Shown here: in pieces, positions 45,896 through 55,630 of the stretch
How positions within the stretch are numbered: the stretch's first letter is position 1
Layout: the number at the start of each line of letters is the position of its first letter
Source: Drosophila pseudoobscura
Taxonomy: Eukaryota; Arthropoda; Insecta; Diptera; Drosophilidae
Direction: 5' to 3'
Length of the DNA: 64,000 nucleotides
NCBI RefSeq assembly: GCF_009870125.1
Contig: NC_046679.1
Coordinates: forward strand, 30,938,001-31,002,000
Made by a program: the position numbers and the translations under genes
Notes under the pieces: generated by a model
Told to the model about the DNA's origin: nothing
Database searches by the model: none
The model's input: only the letters and a program-made list of their open reading frames with translations

Positions 45896-47580
45896 ATGTT
45901 GCATTCCCCAACGAAGTACGATCCGAAGGAGCACATCTGGAGCGGTGCCCGGCTGCAGGGACTCTACAATGAAGACTTGACCGTTGGACAGATCATCTTT
46001 CGACAGCTCCGGCGGGGGCCGCAGAGGATTTTCCAAATATCCCACACGGATAATACGAGGCTAACGCGTGGCCAGATGCTGGAGAATGCCTGCAAAATGG
46101 GGGCCTATCTGAGGGGACAAAAGTTTACGATGGAGACGGATATTGTGGGTCTGATGGCCCGCAACACAACACATGTGGCAGCCGTGGCCTATGGCTGCCT
46201 CTTCAACGGCACACCCTTTCATGCCGTGAACCCGAATCTCGAGGAAAAGACCATCAGGGATCTGTACCACATCACCAAGCCCCGCATCCTCTGCTGCGAC
46301 AGTCAGGACTACCAGAAGATCAAGGACATAGCCGAGGCGTTGGGGGCCATCGTTCTCATAGTAAATGGAAAGATACCCCAAGTGGCCAGCATCCCAGAGA
46401 TACTTAAAACATCTCTCAGTCCAAACTATGAGCCCTCAGAGTTCGCTGGCGGCATCAATCGCACCATGGCCATCCTTTGCTCCTCGGGCACCACAGGAAC
46501 CCCCAAGGCGGTGACGATTTCCAACAGCCGTAAGCTCTTCGAGTGCCACAGGTATGCACAAATGAAAGATACCCTCCAAGAACACGCTTTAAAGATACTT
46601 TTCTGCACAGCTACCTGTCCTCCAACGATGTCCAGTATGCCCCTAGTACCCTGGATTGGCTGACGGGACTCATTTCTCTAGTGACAGCTGGAGTTTATGG
46701 CACTGTCCGTCTGATATCTAGCGATATGTTTAGTCCTGGGCACTTTCTGGAGATCTGTGAGCAGCATGAAATCTCCTGGTGTATTATGGCCAATTCCCAT
46801 GTGGCCATGTTGGCCAATTGTCCGCAAACCAAGGCCCAAAGGTTGAGGAGCCTCCAGCACCTGCTGTTCGCGGGCGGCCACTGCCTTGTGGCGACCCTCA
46901 GGAAGATGCAGTCCTTCCTGCACGGCCAGGGTATCCTGCGGAATGCCTATGGGCTGACGGAGCTGGGAGCCCTCGTGTCCTACAACTACGACACGCAATC
47001 GAAGCCCGAATCAGTGGGTCGTTTGATGGCCAACATTCGCGTGCGGGTTGTCGATGGCTCGGGTCAGAATCTGGCAGTCAAAGGCGTGGGGGAGATCCTC
47101 CTCCACAATGGACAGCCTTGGAGCGGATACTTCGGCAATCCCAAGGCCACGGCAGAGATGCAGGACCCCGCAGGATGGTTCCACACCGGCGATGTGGGCT
47201 TCTTTGATGAGGACAGCTATCTGCACATCGTGGAGCGCAAAAAAGACATGCTAAAGTATCTGGGAATGATGTACTATCCGCATGAGATCGAGGAAGTGAT
47301 CGCCCAAATGCCTGACGTCTCGGAGGTCTGCGTTTTTGGCCTTTGGCGCGAACAGGAAGGCGACGCGGCCGCTGCCTCGGTGGTCCTTCGTCCTGAAAGC
47401 CGTATCAAGGCCTTCGAAGTGGAGGCTTTTGTGCGGGACAACATCACCGTGCCGTTCAAGCATCTCCACGGTGGGGTGCAGATCGTGCAGCAGTTGGCCA
47501 AGAGCGCCAATGGAAAGGTCAATCGTTCGGCGGTCAGAGAAAACTACATAAAGAGGGGCTCCTCCTCCTCCAGCGCTTAG
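45896..47580 (+). CDS. Acyl-CoA synthetase / luciferase-like enzyme (gene B)
   Basis: Paralogue of A, C and D in the ANL superfamily; it should form an acyl-adenylate and then a thioester on an unknown acid. It has two exons, 45896-46551 and 46611-47580, giving 541 aa. Motifs: SSGTTGTPK at 196-204, YGLTE at 332-336, TGD at 411-413, VERKKDMLKY around 426-434, and catalytic lysine K521 in GKVNR. It ends in RGSSSSSA, with no PTS1. The intron that interrupts A, C and D after 'AQ/CQ' near residue 47-48 is absent: the reading frame runs RIFQ-ISH without a break, a precise intron loss. Its remaining intron is at the conserved position near residue 219. B lies between the inverted pair A and C but is much more diverged and shows no conversion with them. 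Confidence 0.96.
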
Positions 47581-47589
47581 ATGGGCCCC

Positions 47590-48690
47590 CACAGATACGC
47601 AACAATGAGTTTCACTATTCAAAAGATACAGATACAAAATGTAAGTGGAAGTGTAAAAGCGGCCGGGAGGGGGGGAGGAGGGCTTTGATAAGCCGGCAGC
47701 AGCTAGCACTTTGCACTCACAAGATACATATTTACGTAGATACTATCTAAACTTTGCACTGTAATATGTATCTGTCACACAAATAAAGATACATTCTAAT
47801 GCAAATACAAAATTTCACATAAGATTACGCCAAATGCCACTGGAAAAATATACCTTTTGGCAAAACAGAAATGCGTTTAAAAATACTTGAATTAAATGAA
47901 TAAATATTGTATCTTTTGGATGCCCAATAAATAAAATTTATCATTAAGATACAAAAAAAATCCTAATAGTCGAGTAAAAAGAGTTTTTGTAAAAGAAAAA
48001 ATTCCTAAAATCCTCCTCCATTGAGAATACCCGAAAAATAGCTGAAAAAATACTAACATTTAACGGAAAATACCAAAATACTGAAAAAAACTAAAGCTAA
48101 GAAGAAATACGAAATAATACCAGAAAAATACAAACAAAAAAATTAGAAAAATAGCAGAAAATACAAAAAAGAATTCTAATAAAATTCAAAGATTTCATTG
48201 AAACAATCTTTTGGATATTTTGAATACTAAAATACTAAAAGAACAACTTTAAAAATACTGAAAAAATATCTGAAAAAATGCTAACTTTAAACTGAATATA
48301 CCAAAAATAAAATACCAAAGAAATACAAAAAAAAAAAAAAATTAAAAGATTTCAATGAAAAACTATTTTTTGGATATTTTAAAAATGTTACAAAAAGATA
48401 CTTTTTTGGCAGAAAAGTGCTAAAGAAATCAGATGTACATCAATTCAAATAATAAATAAAGTAATCTTCAAGTATCTGCAATAAAGTTTGTATATATAAA
48501 GTATCTTCAAGTATCTACAATGGCTTAATGGGAATGAAATATCTAGCAGTTCAAACCAATATCTGATTGCATTAGAAACCCCATTAGAAAAAAAACAGCT
48601 TAAGCGATTAAGTCATGTATCTTTTTGATACCTATTTGTATCTGTGAAACAAGTATCTGTATCTTTCAGTATTAGTAGAACCCTGCCGCT
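47590..48690 (+). repeat. GATAC-rich and 'AAATACCAG' low-complexity spacer
   Basis: The intergenic DNA between B and C is dominated by 'AGATAC'/'GTATCT' words (47,620-47,790 and 48,460-48,670) and by the 'AAATACCAGAAAATAC' type field (about 48,000-48,380). It contains no open frame of note. AAGATAC clusters are also scattered in the introns and flanks of genes A-D. Confidence 0.5.
47782..47787 (+). terminator. Poly(A) signal of gene B
   Basis: AATAAA about 200 nt after the stop codon at 47,578-47,580, in the sequence 'ACACAAATAAAGATACATTC'. Other AATAAA hexamers lie further on at about 47,900-47,935, so alternative ends are possible. Confidence 0.45.
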
Positions 48691-48779
48691 GTTTGCTCTA
48701 GCCTATCATTTTCCAATCGAAGATTGAAGTTAATTTTCTAATAAGCACGCGATGAAATCGCAAACAAAACACCCAATTC

Positions 48780-49060
48780 CCGTCTAGTCATGCAGGCAGA
48801 GCAGAGCAGCCTCCACAGACGATGATGATGATGTAATATGCAGCGATGCAGCGGCCCCTGCCCCTGCCCCTGCCTCTTGCTGTGTCATGCATTTAGCAGA
48901 TTCATTGAGATCGCGCACGGCACACAGGCACAACTGCTCTGGAATCAAGTGCCGCCCGTAATCAAAACTTAACTGTGAAAGTGCATGTAAGCTGAAAGTG
49001 TAAGTGTGTGCTAAGTAAAGCCCATATCCAGTAAAGGCAAACAGAAACAATGCGAAAATT
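48780..49060 (+). other. Spacer upstream of gene C
   Basis: Non-repetitive apart from a GATGAT run and a GCCCCT run near 48,815-48,880. It probably contains proximal regulatory DNA for gene C. I recognise no specific site. Confidence 0.4.
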
Positions 49061-49061
49061 G

Positions 49062-49098
49062 TATAAAAACGCGACTGCAGTCGCCACTTGTCACCAGT
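49062..49098 (+). promoter_or_regulatory. Core promoter of gene C
   Basis: TATAAAA at 49,062-49,068 and an Inr-like 'TCACCAGTC' with its A near 49,095, a standard spacing of about 33 nt. The ATG at 49,135 follows after about 40 nt. Confidence 0.65.
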
Positions 49099-49134
49099 CG
49101 AGCAGCAGACGACCTGATAGAACAATTGCAGGCC

Positions 49135-50875
49135 ATGCCTTATGCTCCCGCAAATTCATACGAAGGAGATCTCAAGATCTGGTGTGGATCGGAGATCGAA
49201 GAGTACTTTGCCCCGGATCTGTCCATTGGGGAGATTATCTTCCATGAGATGCGGAGGCATCCAAAGCTGATTGCCCAAGTGAGTATCTGTTACATCCATC
49301 TATCCCACAAGAGAGAGATACATGTGTTTGCATCTTCCAGATATCCACCACAGAGGAGACAATCCTCACCCGAGAGGAGCTCCACTCGAATGCGATGCGC
49401 GTGGCCTCGTATATGCGATCGAAGGGTCTCCTCCAGTCGGACATCGTGGGGATTATAGCCAGGAATACCAGCCATATCCCTGCCGTCGCGTATGGCTGCT
49501 TCTTCAACGGCATCGCCTTCCACTCGCTGAACATCGCCTACGATCGGGGCACCATCGAGAAGCTCTTTTCCATCACACACCCACGGATGATCTTCTGCGA
49601 CGGAGACGAGTACGAGAAAGTGAGAGATGCCACACGGGGTATGGAGGATGTGGAGATCGTTACGATGCGGAACCATCCGGAGGGTGGATCGACACCCATC
49701 GAGCAGATACTCTCATCCCCCATCGAGGAGAACTTTCGGCCCGTGCGACTGGAGCAGGGCATCGATCAGACTCTGGCGATACTCTGCTCCTCGGGCACCA
49801 CGGGCATCCCCAAGGCGGTGACCATCACCAACAGTCGACAGATACTCGCCGGCAGCCAGTAAGTTTATTGCAGATACAATCTCTCGGATATCAATCCATC
49901 CTTTCGTGCATTTATAGGGACCTAACCACCGCGGATATTCAGTATACCCATAGCAGCCTCGACTGGATCACTGGGCTCTTGACAACCGTTACATCGGGAG
50001 TCTACAGCACTACAAGGATTCTCGCGGATAATGTCTTCGATCCGGTCTACATGATGCGCTTGATCGAGGAGTACAGGATCACGTGGATCTTGCAAGCGCC
50101 CTCCCACATGGCCATGATGGTAAATTCTCGGGAATTCGAGTCCACGGACTTCTCCAGCATCAGGAAATACCTTTTTGGAGGAGGCAGGGCTTCCGTGGAG
50201 ACACAGCATCTGATCAGGAGTCGCCTGAGCAGCGACTGTCTCCATTTCGCCTACGGATTCACGGAATTGGGGGCCATGGCGACCATGAACTATCACTTCG
50301 ATGAGAAGCCCAACTCTGTGGGTCGCCTGGTGAGTGGCTTGAAGGCCAAGATAATCTCGGAAGAAGGCGAGTCCCTGGATCGCGATGAGGTCGGGGAGGT
50401 GTGCATCCGCAATGGCCAGCACTGGGCGGGATACTACGGCAATCCTGAGGAAAGCCACAAAGTGCGCGACTCCCACGGATGGTTCCACACGGGGGACCTC
50501 GGCTACATGGATGACGATGGCTTCCTGTACATTGTGGAGCGGAAAAAGGACATGCTGAAGTTCCAGAACATCATGTACTATCCGAATGACATCGAAACGA
50601 TCATCTCCGAAATGCCAGACGTCGCCGAGGTCTGTGTCTTTGGCGTCTGGGACCCAATCAACGGGGATGAGGCAGCCGCCGCAGTTGTCAAGCGGCAGGG
50701 GAGTGATCTGAAAGCCCAGGACATTGTGGACTATGTGAGGGGCCACACGGATGCCAAGTACAAGCATTTGAATGGCGGGGCCATCATCATGGAGGATCTG
50801 AAGCGCAGTCCCAATGGCAAAACGAATCGAATGTCCACCAAGGCGTACTTCTTGGAAGTTAAGGATCGGAATTAA
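49135..50875 (+). CDS. Acyl-CoA synthetase / luciferase-like enzyme (gene C)
   Basis: ANL-superfamily enzyme, expected to adenylate and thioesterify an unknown carboxylic acid. Exons are 49135-49278, 49341-49858 and 49918-50875, giving 539 aa; all three exon lengths (144, 518, 958 nt) equal those of gene A. Start: 49,135 is the first ATG and aligns with gene A's MPY start; the frame upstream opens only with a TTG at 49,126. Motifs: SSGTTGIPK at 198-206, YGFTE at 333-337, TGD at 412-414, VERKKDMLKFQ hinge and K522 in GKTNR. The C terminus is KDRN, without a PTS1. Residues 12-212 are nearly identical to gene A because of gene conversion, while the exon 3 product is clearly diverged. A and C may therefore differ in acyl-pocket specificity, since much of that pocket is encoded in the third exon. 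Confidence 0.96.
49168..49828 (+). other. Gene-conversion tract, gene C partner
   Basis: Matches 44,147-43,487 of the inverted gene A at about 99% (about six mismatches in 661 bp by eye, no gap). The 5' limit is at codon 12 of exon 1. The 3' limit is at 'ACCATCAC' near the end of exon 2, after which the sequences diverge at once. Confidence 0.9.
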
Positions 50876-51108
50876 ATGATTGAAGGATACAACAAGGAAT
50901 TGTTAATTGAATTGAATAACCATTAGGTTATTTTAAATGTGTATATTTGCATACATTTTAGTATTTTCTTTAACTAAACAAATACATATCTATGTGTACC
51001 TGTGTCACAAAGGAGGATCTACATATCTGAAAGACTCAAAAATATACCAGAAATTATTTTGAAACGAGTGGGAACGTTGTGAGTTGCTGCGGACACCGCA
51101 ACTCTACA

Positions 51109-52158
51109 TTTATACCCGATACTAAGTTAGTATGGCTCTCCTCCGGCAGACGCCGCTAATATTTAACGACACGACAAAAAGTGCGTGCGAGAGAGACAGA
51201 AAATCAGTCTGAGCGTGACGTCACGCGCTGCGTAGCCACTGCAAATTGATTTGTTCCTGTTGGCTATTAAAATTATCTGATCTGATCCAGACTCAGCAAT
51301 CTGATAGATATGGTCATTCTCTATGATTCTGCGTTTTTAGTTTACTCGAATCTGCAATATTGTGGATGCAACAGATTTTCGCCCTTTGTGGGGGCGGAAG
51401 GAGGTGGGGCGAAATTCTGAGATATACGTTTTATAGTGAGATCTAACAGAAGTGCGGATACCAAATTTGCTTACTCTAGCCTTAATAGTCTCTGAGATTT
51501 GTGAATGCCCCAGATTTTCGTCCTTTGCGGGGGCGGAAGGGGGTGTGGCGAAATTTGGATAGGAAACGGTCAAGGTCCGATATCACAGGAGTGTGGATAC
51601 CAAATTTGGTTGCTCTGGCTCTTATAGGTTCTGAGATCCTTGAACTCATATTTTGCAATTGGCAAAACCGACCATGAAACCTGTGTGTTAGAGAGAGACA
51701 GAGCGAGAAATAATATGGCTATAATAATTATACGATCTGGTTGAGATTTTACACTCTAGAACATATAGTCATCCTCTATTCCTCTATTCTGCGTCTTTGG
51801 TTTTATCGTATCTTTAAAAATGTGGATGCCACAGATTTTCGTCCTTTGTGGGGGCGGAAGTGGGCGGGGCGAAGTTTTGAAATATTTTTGTAGCAGTGAC
51901 ATATCACAGAAGTCTGGATCCAAAACATCGTTGCTCTAGCTCTTATAGTCTTTGAGCACTAGGCGCTGAAGGGGACGGACAGACGGACAGACGGACGGAC
52001 GGACAGACAGACAGGGCTCGATCGACTCCGCTATTGATGCTGATCAAAAATATATATACTTTATGGGGTCGGAAACGATTCCTTCTGGACGTTACACACA
52101 TCCACTTTTACCACAAATCTAATATACCCCAATACTCATTTTGAGTATCGGGTATAAA
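51109..52158. mobile_element. 1,050-bp TIR repeat element, noncoding
   Basis: Bounded by a perfect 15-bp inverted repeat, TTTATACCCGATACT (51,109-51,123) and its complement (52,144-52,158). Inside are three copies of a ~50-bp module 'CAGATTTTCGTCCTTTG' plus 'GGGGGCGGAAG' at about 51,362, 51,501 and 51,821, and a GACGGACA run at about 51,972-52,012. It has no transposase frame. I recall this sequence type as abundant and interspersed in obscura-group and other Drosophila genomes, but I will not name the family. A small hairpin 'GAGTTGC...GCAACTC' at 51,081-51,104 just outside may belong to it. It separates genes C and D. Confidence 0.75.
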
Positions 52159-52199
52159 AAGTTATATATGTAGGATATATAACCAAACATACTTATTTG

Positions 52200-52380
52200 G
52201 TAATACTATAACTTTTGTTCGAAAAAATACTAGATAAATACCAGAAAATACCAAAAAAAATATTTAATAATGCTAGAAATAATTCCAGAAAATTCTAAAA
52301 ATAAATACTACTATCAAAATATTTGAAAAATAAAAGTTAAATATCCCAAAAAAAATGAAAAAAATGAAAAAAAAAATGTC
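52200..52380 (+). repeat. 'AAATACCAG' low-complexity field
   Basis: Fourth occurrence of the degenerate 'AAATACCAGAAAATACTAG' sequence in the window. It lies between the TIR element and the promoter of gene D and is followed by (CT)n at about 52,430-52,487. Confidence 0.6.
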
Positions 52381-52613
52381 TAGAAAACCTCCCTCTTATC
52401 AGAAGGCTCTCTTTGAGCTTTTGCAGCTCCCCCTCTCTCTCCCTCTCTTACTCTCTCACTCTCTCCCTCTCTCCCTCTCTCTCTCTACCAAGTGACGTAG
52501 GAATCGCATTGCAAATCGTAATCGTAAACGGTTATGCCGCGATAAGATACGATATGTAAGGCGCCGGACAGCAGCACAGCACACACGCACCTGAAGGGGA
52601 ACGCAACCTCCCG

Positions 52614-52648
52614 TCAGTTGCTGCAGAACGTCCGAAGCGTTTGGACCG
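52614..52648 (+). promoter_or_regulatory. TATA-less Inr + DPE promoter of gene D
   Basis: A perfect initiator TCAGTT (52,614-52,619, A at 52,616 as +1) is followed by GGACCG at 52,643-52,648. That is exactly +28 to +33, the position required of the downstream promoter element, and fits five of six consensus bases. No TATA box lies at -30. A GATAAG site at 52,541 is a candidate GATA-factor site. Confidence 0.65.
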
Positions 52649-52718
52649 GACCCACGTAGACATCCATTCCGGAGAGAGCAGGGCGCTTATCAGCGGAGTG
52701 GGGAGATATTTATTTATT

Positions 52719-54517
52719 ATGGAGCGCTCGAGCACGCAATTCGATAAATACACGAAAATATGGAGTGGACCGAGGCCGCAGAGCTTCTTCGATGCGGATT
52801 GTTCGATTGGTAAAATACTGTTTGCGTTTATGCGAAATCATCCGTCGAATTTGTGCCAGGTAAAAAGCTCTCTCTTTGTCTTATGAGAACTCCCCTAACT
52901 ATTCCCTATACAGATCTCCGATACAGAAGGCACTGCCCTGACCAATGGAGAGGCCATCACCTTTGCCATTCGGATCGCCCAGCAGCTGAAGGCCCTGGGC
53001 CTCAAGCAGGACGATGTGGTGGGCATTGCCGGCACAAATACCACGTATCTGATGCCTGTGGTCCTGGGCTGCCTGCTGAATGGCACGCCCTTTCATGCGG
53101 TGAGTCCTTGGCACGACGAGGACACTCTGAAGCACTTGTTCTCCATCACGCGACCGAGAATCATCTTCTGCGATGGTCTCGTGTATCCGCGGATCAGCAT
53201 CATTTCGAGGATGTTCAAGAGTCATGTCTACACGCTGAAAGATCACCGTCTGGGCATCCCGCGAGTGGAGGATCTGCTGGAACCCACCAAATCAGAGCTT
53301 TATTATGTGTGAGGAGAAAAACAAACCCTTTGCTTTTGCATTTCAAAGATACAGTATCTTTTGCTTGCAGCCCCGAACCTCTCCTCTTGGGCGGCGATCA
53401 GACGGTGGCCATACTGTGCACCTCGGGCACCACAGGAGTCCCCAAGGCCGTGACAATAACCAATGCGGCTTGTCTTTTTGATTTTGGGTAGGATCTATGG
53501 CTAATTCCTGGATAAATCCCCGTCTAATACTTCCTCCCTCTCCTCTTAAGCTTCGTCACGGGCCAGGACGTTCTGCTGTCTTTCAGCACGATCGATTGGT
53601 CCGCCGGCATGTTCCAGATGCTTTTCAGTGCCTGCCATGGCTCGACGCGCATCATCACGGATCGCGCCTACACGCCCGAATATCTCCTGCAGTTGGTCGA
53701 AAAGTACAAGGTCACGCTCCTCACACTGGTGCCCCAGCAGGTGGCGTCTCTCATCAAGGCCCCAACGCTGAGCAAACAGCGACTGGCGACCATTCGATTC
53801 ATCAGCATTGGCGGCGGCAGTTGCTATGTGGCGAATGTTCTTAAGATGCAGGAGTATCTCCTCAATGGACAGATTTCGTATGGCTATGCTCTCACCGAAA
53901 CCGGGGGCGTTTCGGCCAACATGGGCGTGTCAAAGCCCTCATCTGTGGGCAGAATTGTCCCAGGCGTGAGGGTGAAGATACTGGACGATGCCGGCCGCAG
54001 TTTGGGGCACGGCGAAACCGGTGAGATCCTCCTGCACAATGGCAAGCAGTGGAACGGCTACTACGGCAACCCCAACGAATCGAAGCGGATCCAGGACTAT
54101 CAGGGCTGGTTCCACACCGGCGACATGGGCTACTTCGACGATGAGAACTACCTGCACATCGTGGAGCGCAAGAACGAGATGCTACGCTTCCATGGGGCCC
54201 AGTACTGCCCCCACGAGCTGGAGCAGGTGATTGCCGAGCTGCCGGACGTGATCGAGGCCTGTGTTTTCGGCCTGTGGAACGATGTGGATGGCGATCCAGC
54301 GGCCGCAGCTGTCGTCAAGATCCCCGGCAGTCGATTGACTGAAATGGACATTGTCGAGTATGTGGCCAAGCGTCTGGTGGTCACCCACAAGCAGCTTCAC
54401 TGTGGCGTCTTCTTCCTCCCGGAACTCCCAAAGACGGGCAGTGGCAAGGTGCTGCGGCAGCAGGCACGCGATCAGGCTCTGGGGAAAAAGTGGTCCGACT
54501 ATGGCAATGGCCACTAA
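52719..54517 (+). CDS. Acyl-CoA synthetase / luciferase-like enzyme (gene D)
   Basis: The most diverged member of the cluster, same ANL chemistry expected. Exons are 52719-52859, 52914-53308, 53371-53487 and 53551-54517, giving 539 aa. Introns after residue 47 and near residue 218 are shared with A and C, while the intron at 53,309-53,370 (within codon 179, just before the P-loop) is unique to D. Motifs: TSGTTGVPK at 196-204, YALTE at 330-334, TGD at 407-409, VERKNEMLRFHG hinge (instead of VERKKDMLKYQN) and catalytic lysine K517 in GSGKVLRQ. It ends in DYGNGH, without a PTS1. The hinge changes and different C-terminal region suggest a substrate or role different from A-C. There is a poly(A) signal AATAAA at 54,607-54,612. 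Confidence 0.95.
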
Positions 54518-54606
54518 ATCCCTGCAACTAGCTTTAGAGGTTCTTTTAGGCTTAAACGATGACTCACACAGTCAGTATTCCACGCGGGCAAAAGATACAA
54601 CAACAA

Positions 54607-54612
54607 AATAAA
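54607..54612 (+). terminator. Poly(A) signal of gene D
   Basis: AATAAA 90 nt after the stop codon in 'CAACAAAATAAATTCC', followed by an A-rich then T-rich stretch, a normal arrangement for a fly 3' end. Confidence 0.55.
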
Positions 54613-54619
54613 TTCCAAA

Positions 54620-55630
54620 CAAAAAAAAAAGAAGGAAACATTTTTGATATCATTTTTTTGGCGGCTTATCTATTGATGATTACGCGGGCCCGGCAGGTGC
54701 GATTGTTGCGGTGCGATTGAATGATTGAATGATGGCCAAGGGGCATGGCAGGGCAGGGCAGTAGGGTGCAAAGTATTCCAAGGGAACCGCACACATGTTA
54801 GAGGTCAATCAAATGCTTCAGATAAGAGGGAAAAATGTTGTAAGGGAAGTATCTACACGAATGCCAATTAAGATTATCGATTGAGTCACAAAACTAATGA
54901 AAATTCATGCTGTGCAGGTCTAAGGCATAAAAGATTACAGATCTTCTAAGAGTGTTAAGAGTGTTTCCAAAGAGCGAATATTATATGCCGCCAAAAAGAC
55001 TCTACTCTCTAGATTGCAATTAAAGATTATAAATCATTATCTATGAAGTGAAAGTTGAATAAGAAATGATAAGAAATAAAAAAGGAACCCACCAGCGGTT
55101 CAGGCTATAATCTATAAAAATACGCAATGTATATGCTAAAATAGAGCAATATATGTAAATGTTGCACATACAATAATTAATGTAATAAAATATATAATAT
55201 AAAGGTAGTACAAATAGAATACTGTGTAAGTTGTTCTGGAATACTCTTTAGAGGTCTGAGAATGCAAGCAGTTATTGGATCTGTTTTTAAAGCAAATGAA
55301 ATCTAAGATGATGAAAGAATTGATCAGCTTTCGTTATGGAAAACAAAACTTTCGCTTAGTAACTTTCAAATTCTAGCTTTCGGGTCAGCGGACTTTCTTT
55401 TCGATCAGTTCTCAACATTCAAGACAGCAATAAGCAATGATTTCTAAACCACGCTTTGGTTTCAGCATCAGGATTTTTTTTAAGGGATAATATAGAATAT
55501 CAAACATATAGAATATGGTAAAATTATAAAAAACCATAGCTCCCACTCAACTTTTCTTTTCTTCAATTCATTTTGCTCCATTCATTAAGTTTTTAAATTT
55601 TTCCATCAGAATCAGTTCGTACAGTTTTAA
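54620..55630. other. Noncoding, AT-rich
   Basis: Past the 3' end of gene D. I see no open frame, RNA gene or mobile-element terminus. A GGGCA run lies near 54,740-54,760. Confidence 0.45.

Noticed and set aside
49126-49134. Upstream start for gene C giving MQAMPY
   Set aside because: The base triplet is TTG, not ATG; the ATG at 49,135 aligns with gene A's start.
49922-50767. 281-codon minus-strand frame inside gene C
   Set aside because: It is antisense to a well-supported exon; GC-rich third positions keep the opposite strand open. Similar shadows exist opposite genes A, B and D.
49322-50875. 517-codon frame covering gene C
   Set aside because: Its first ~180 codons read exon 2 in the wrong frame and cross intron 2 unspliced. 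Only the part after 49,918 is real. The spliced model with consensus sites matches gene A exactly.
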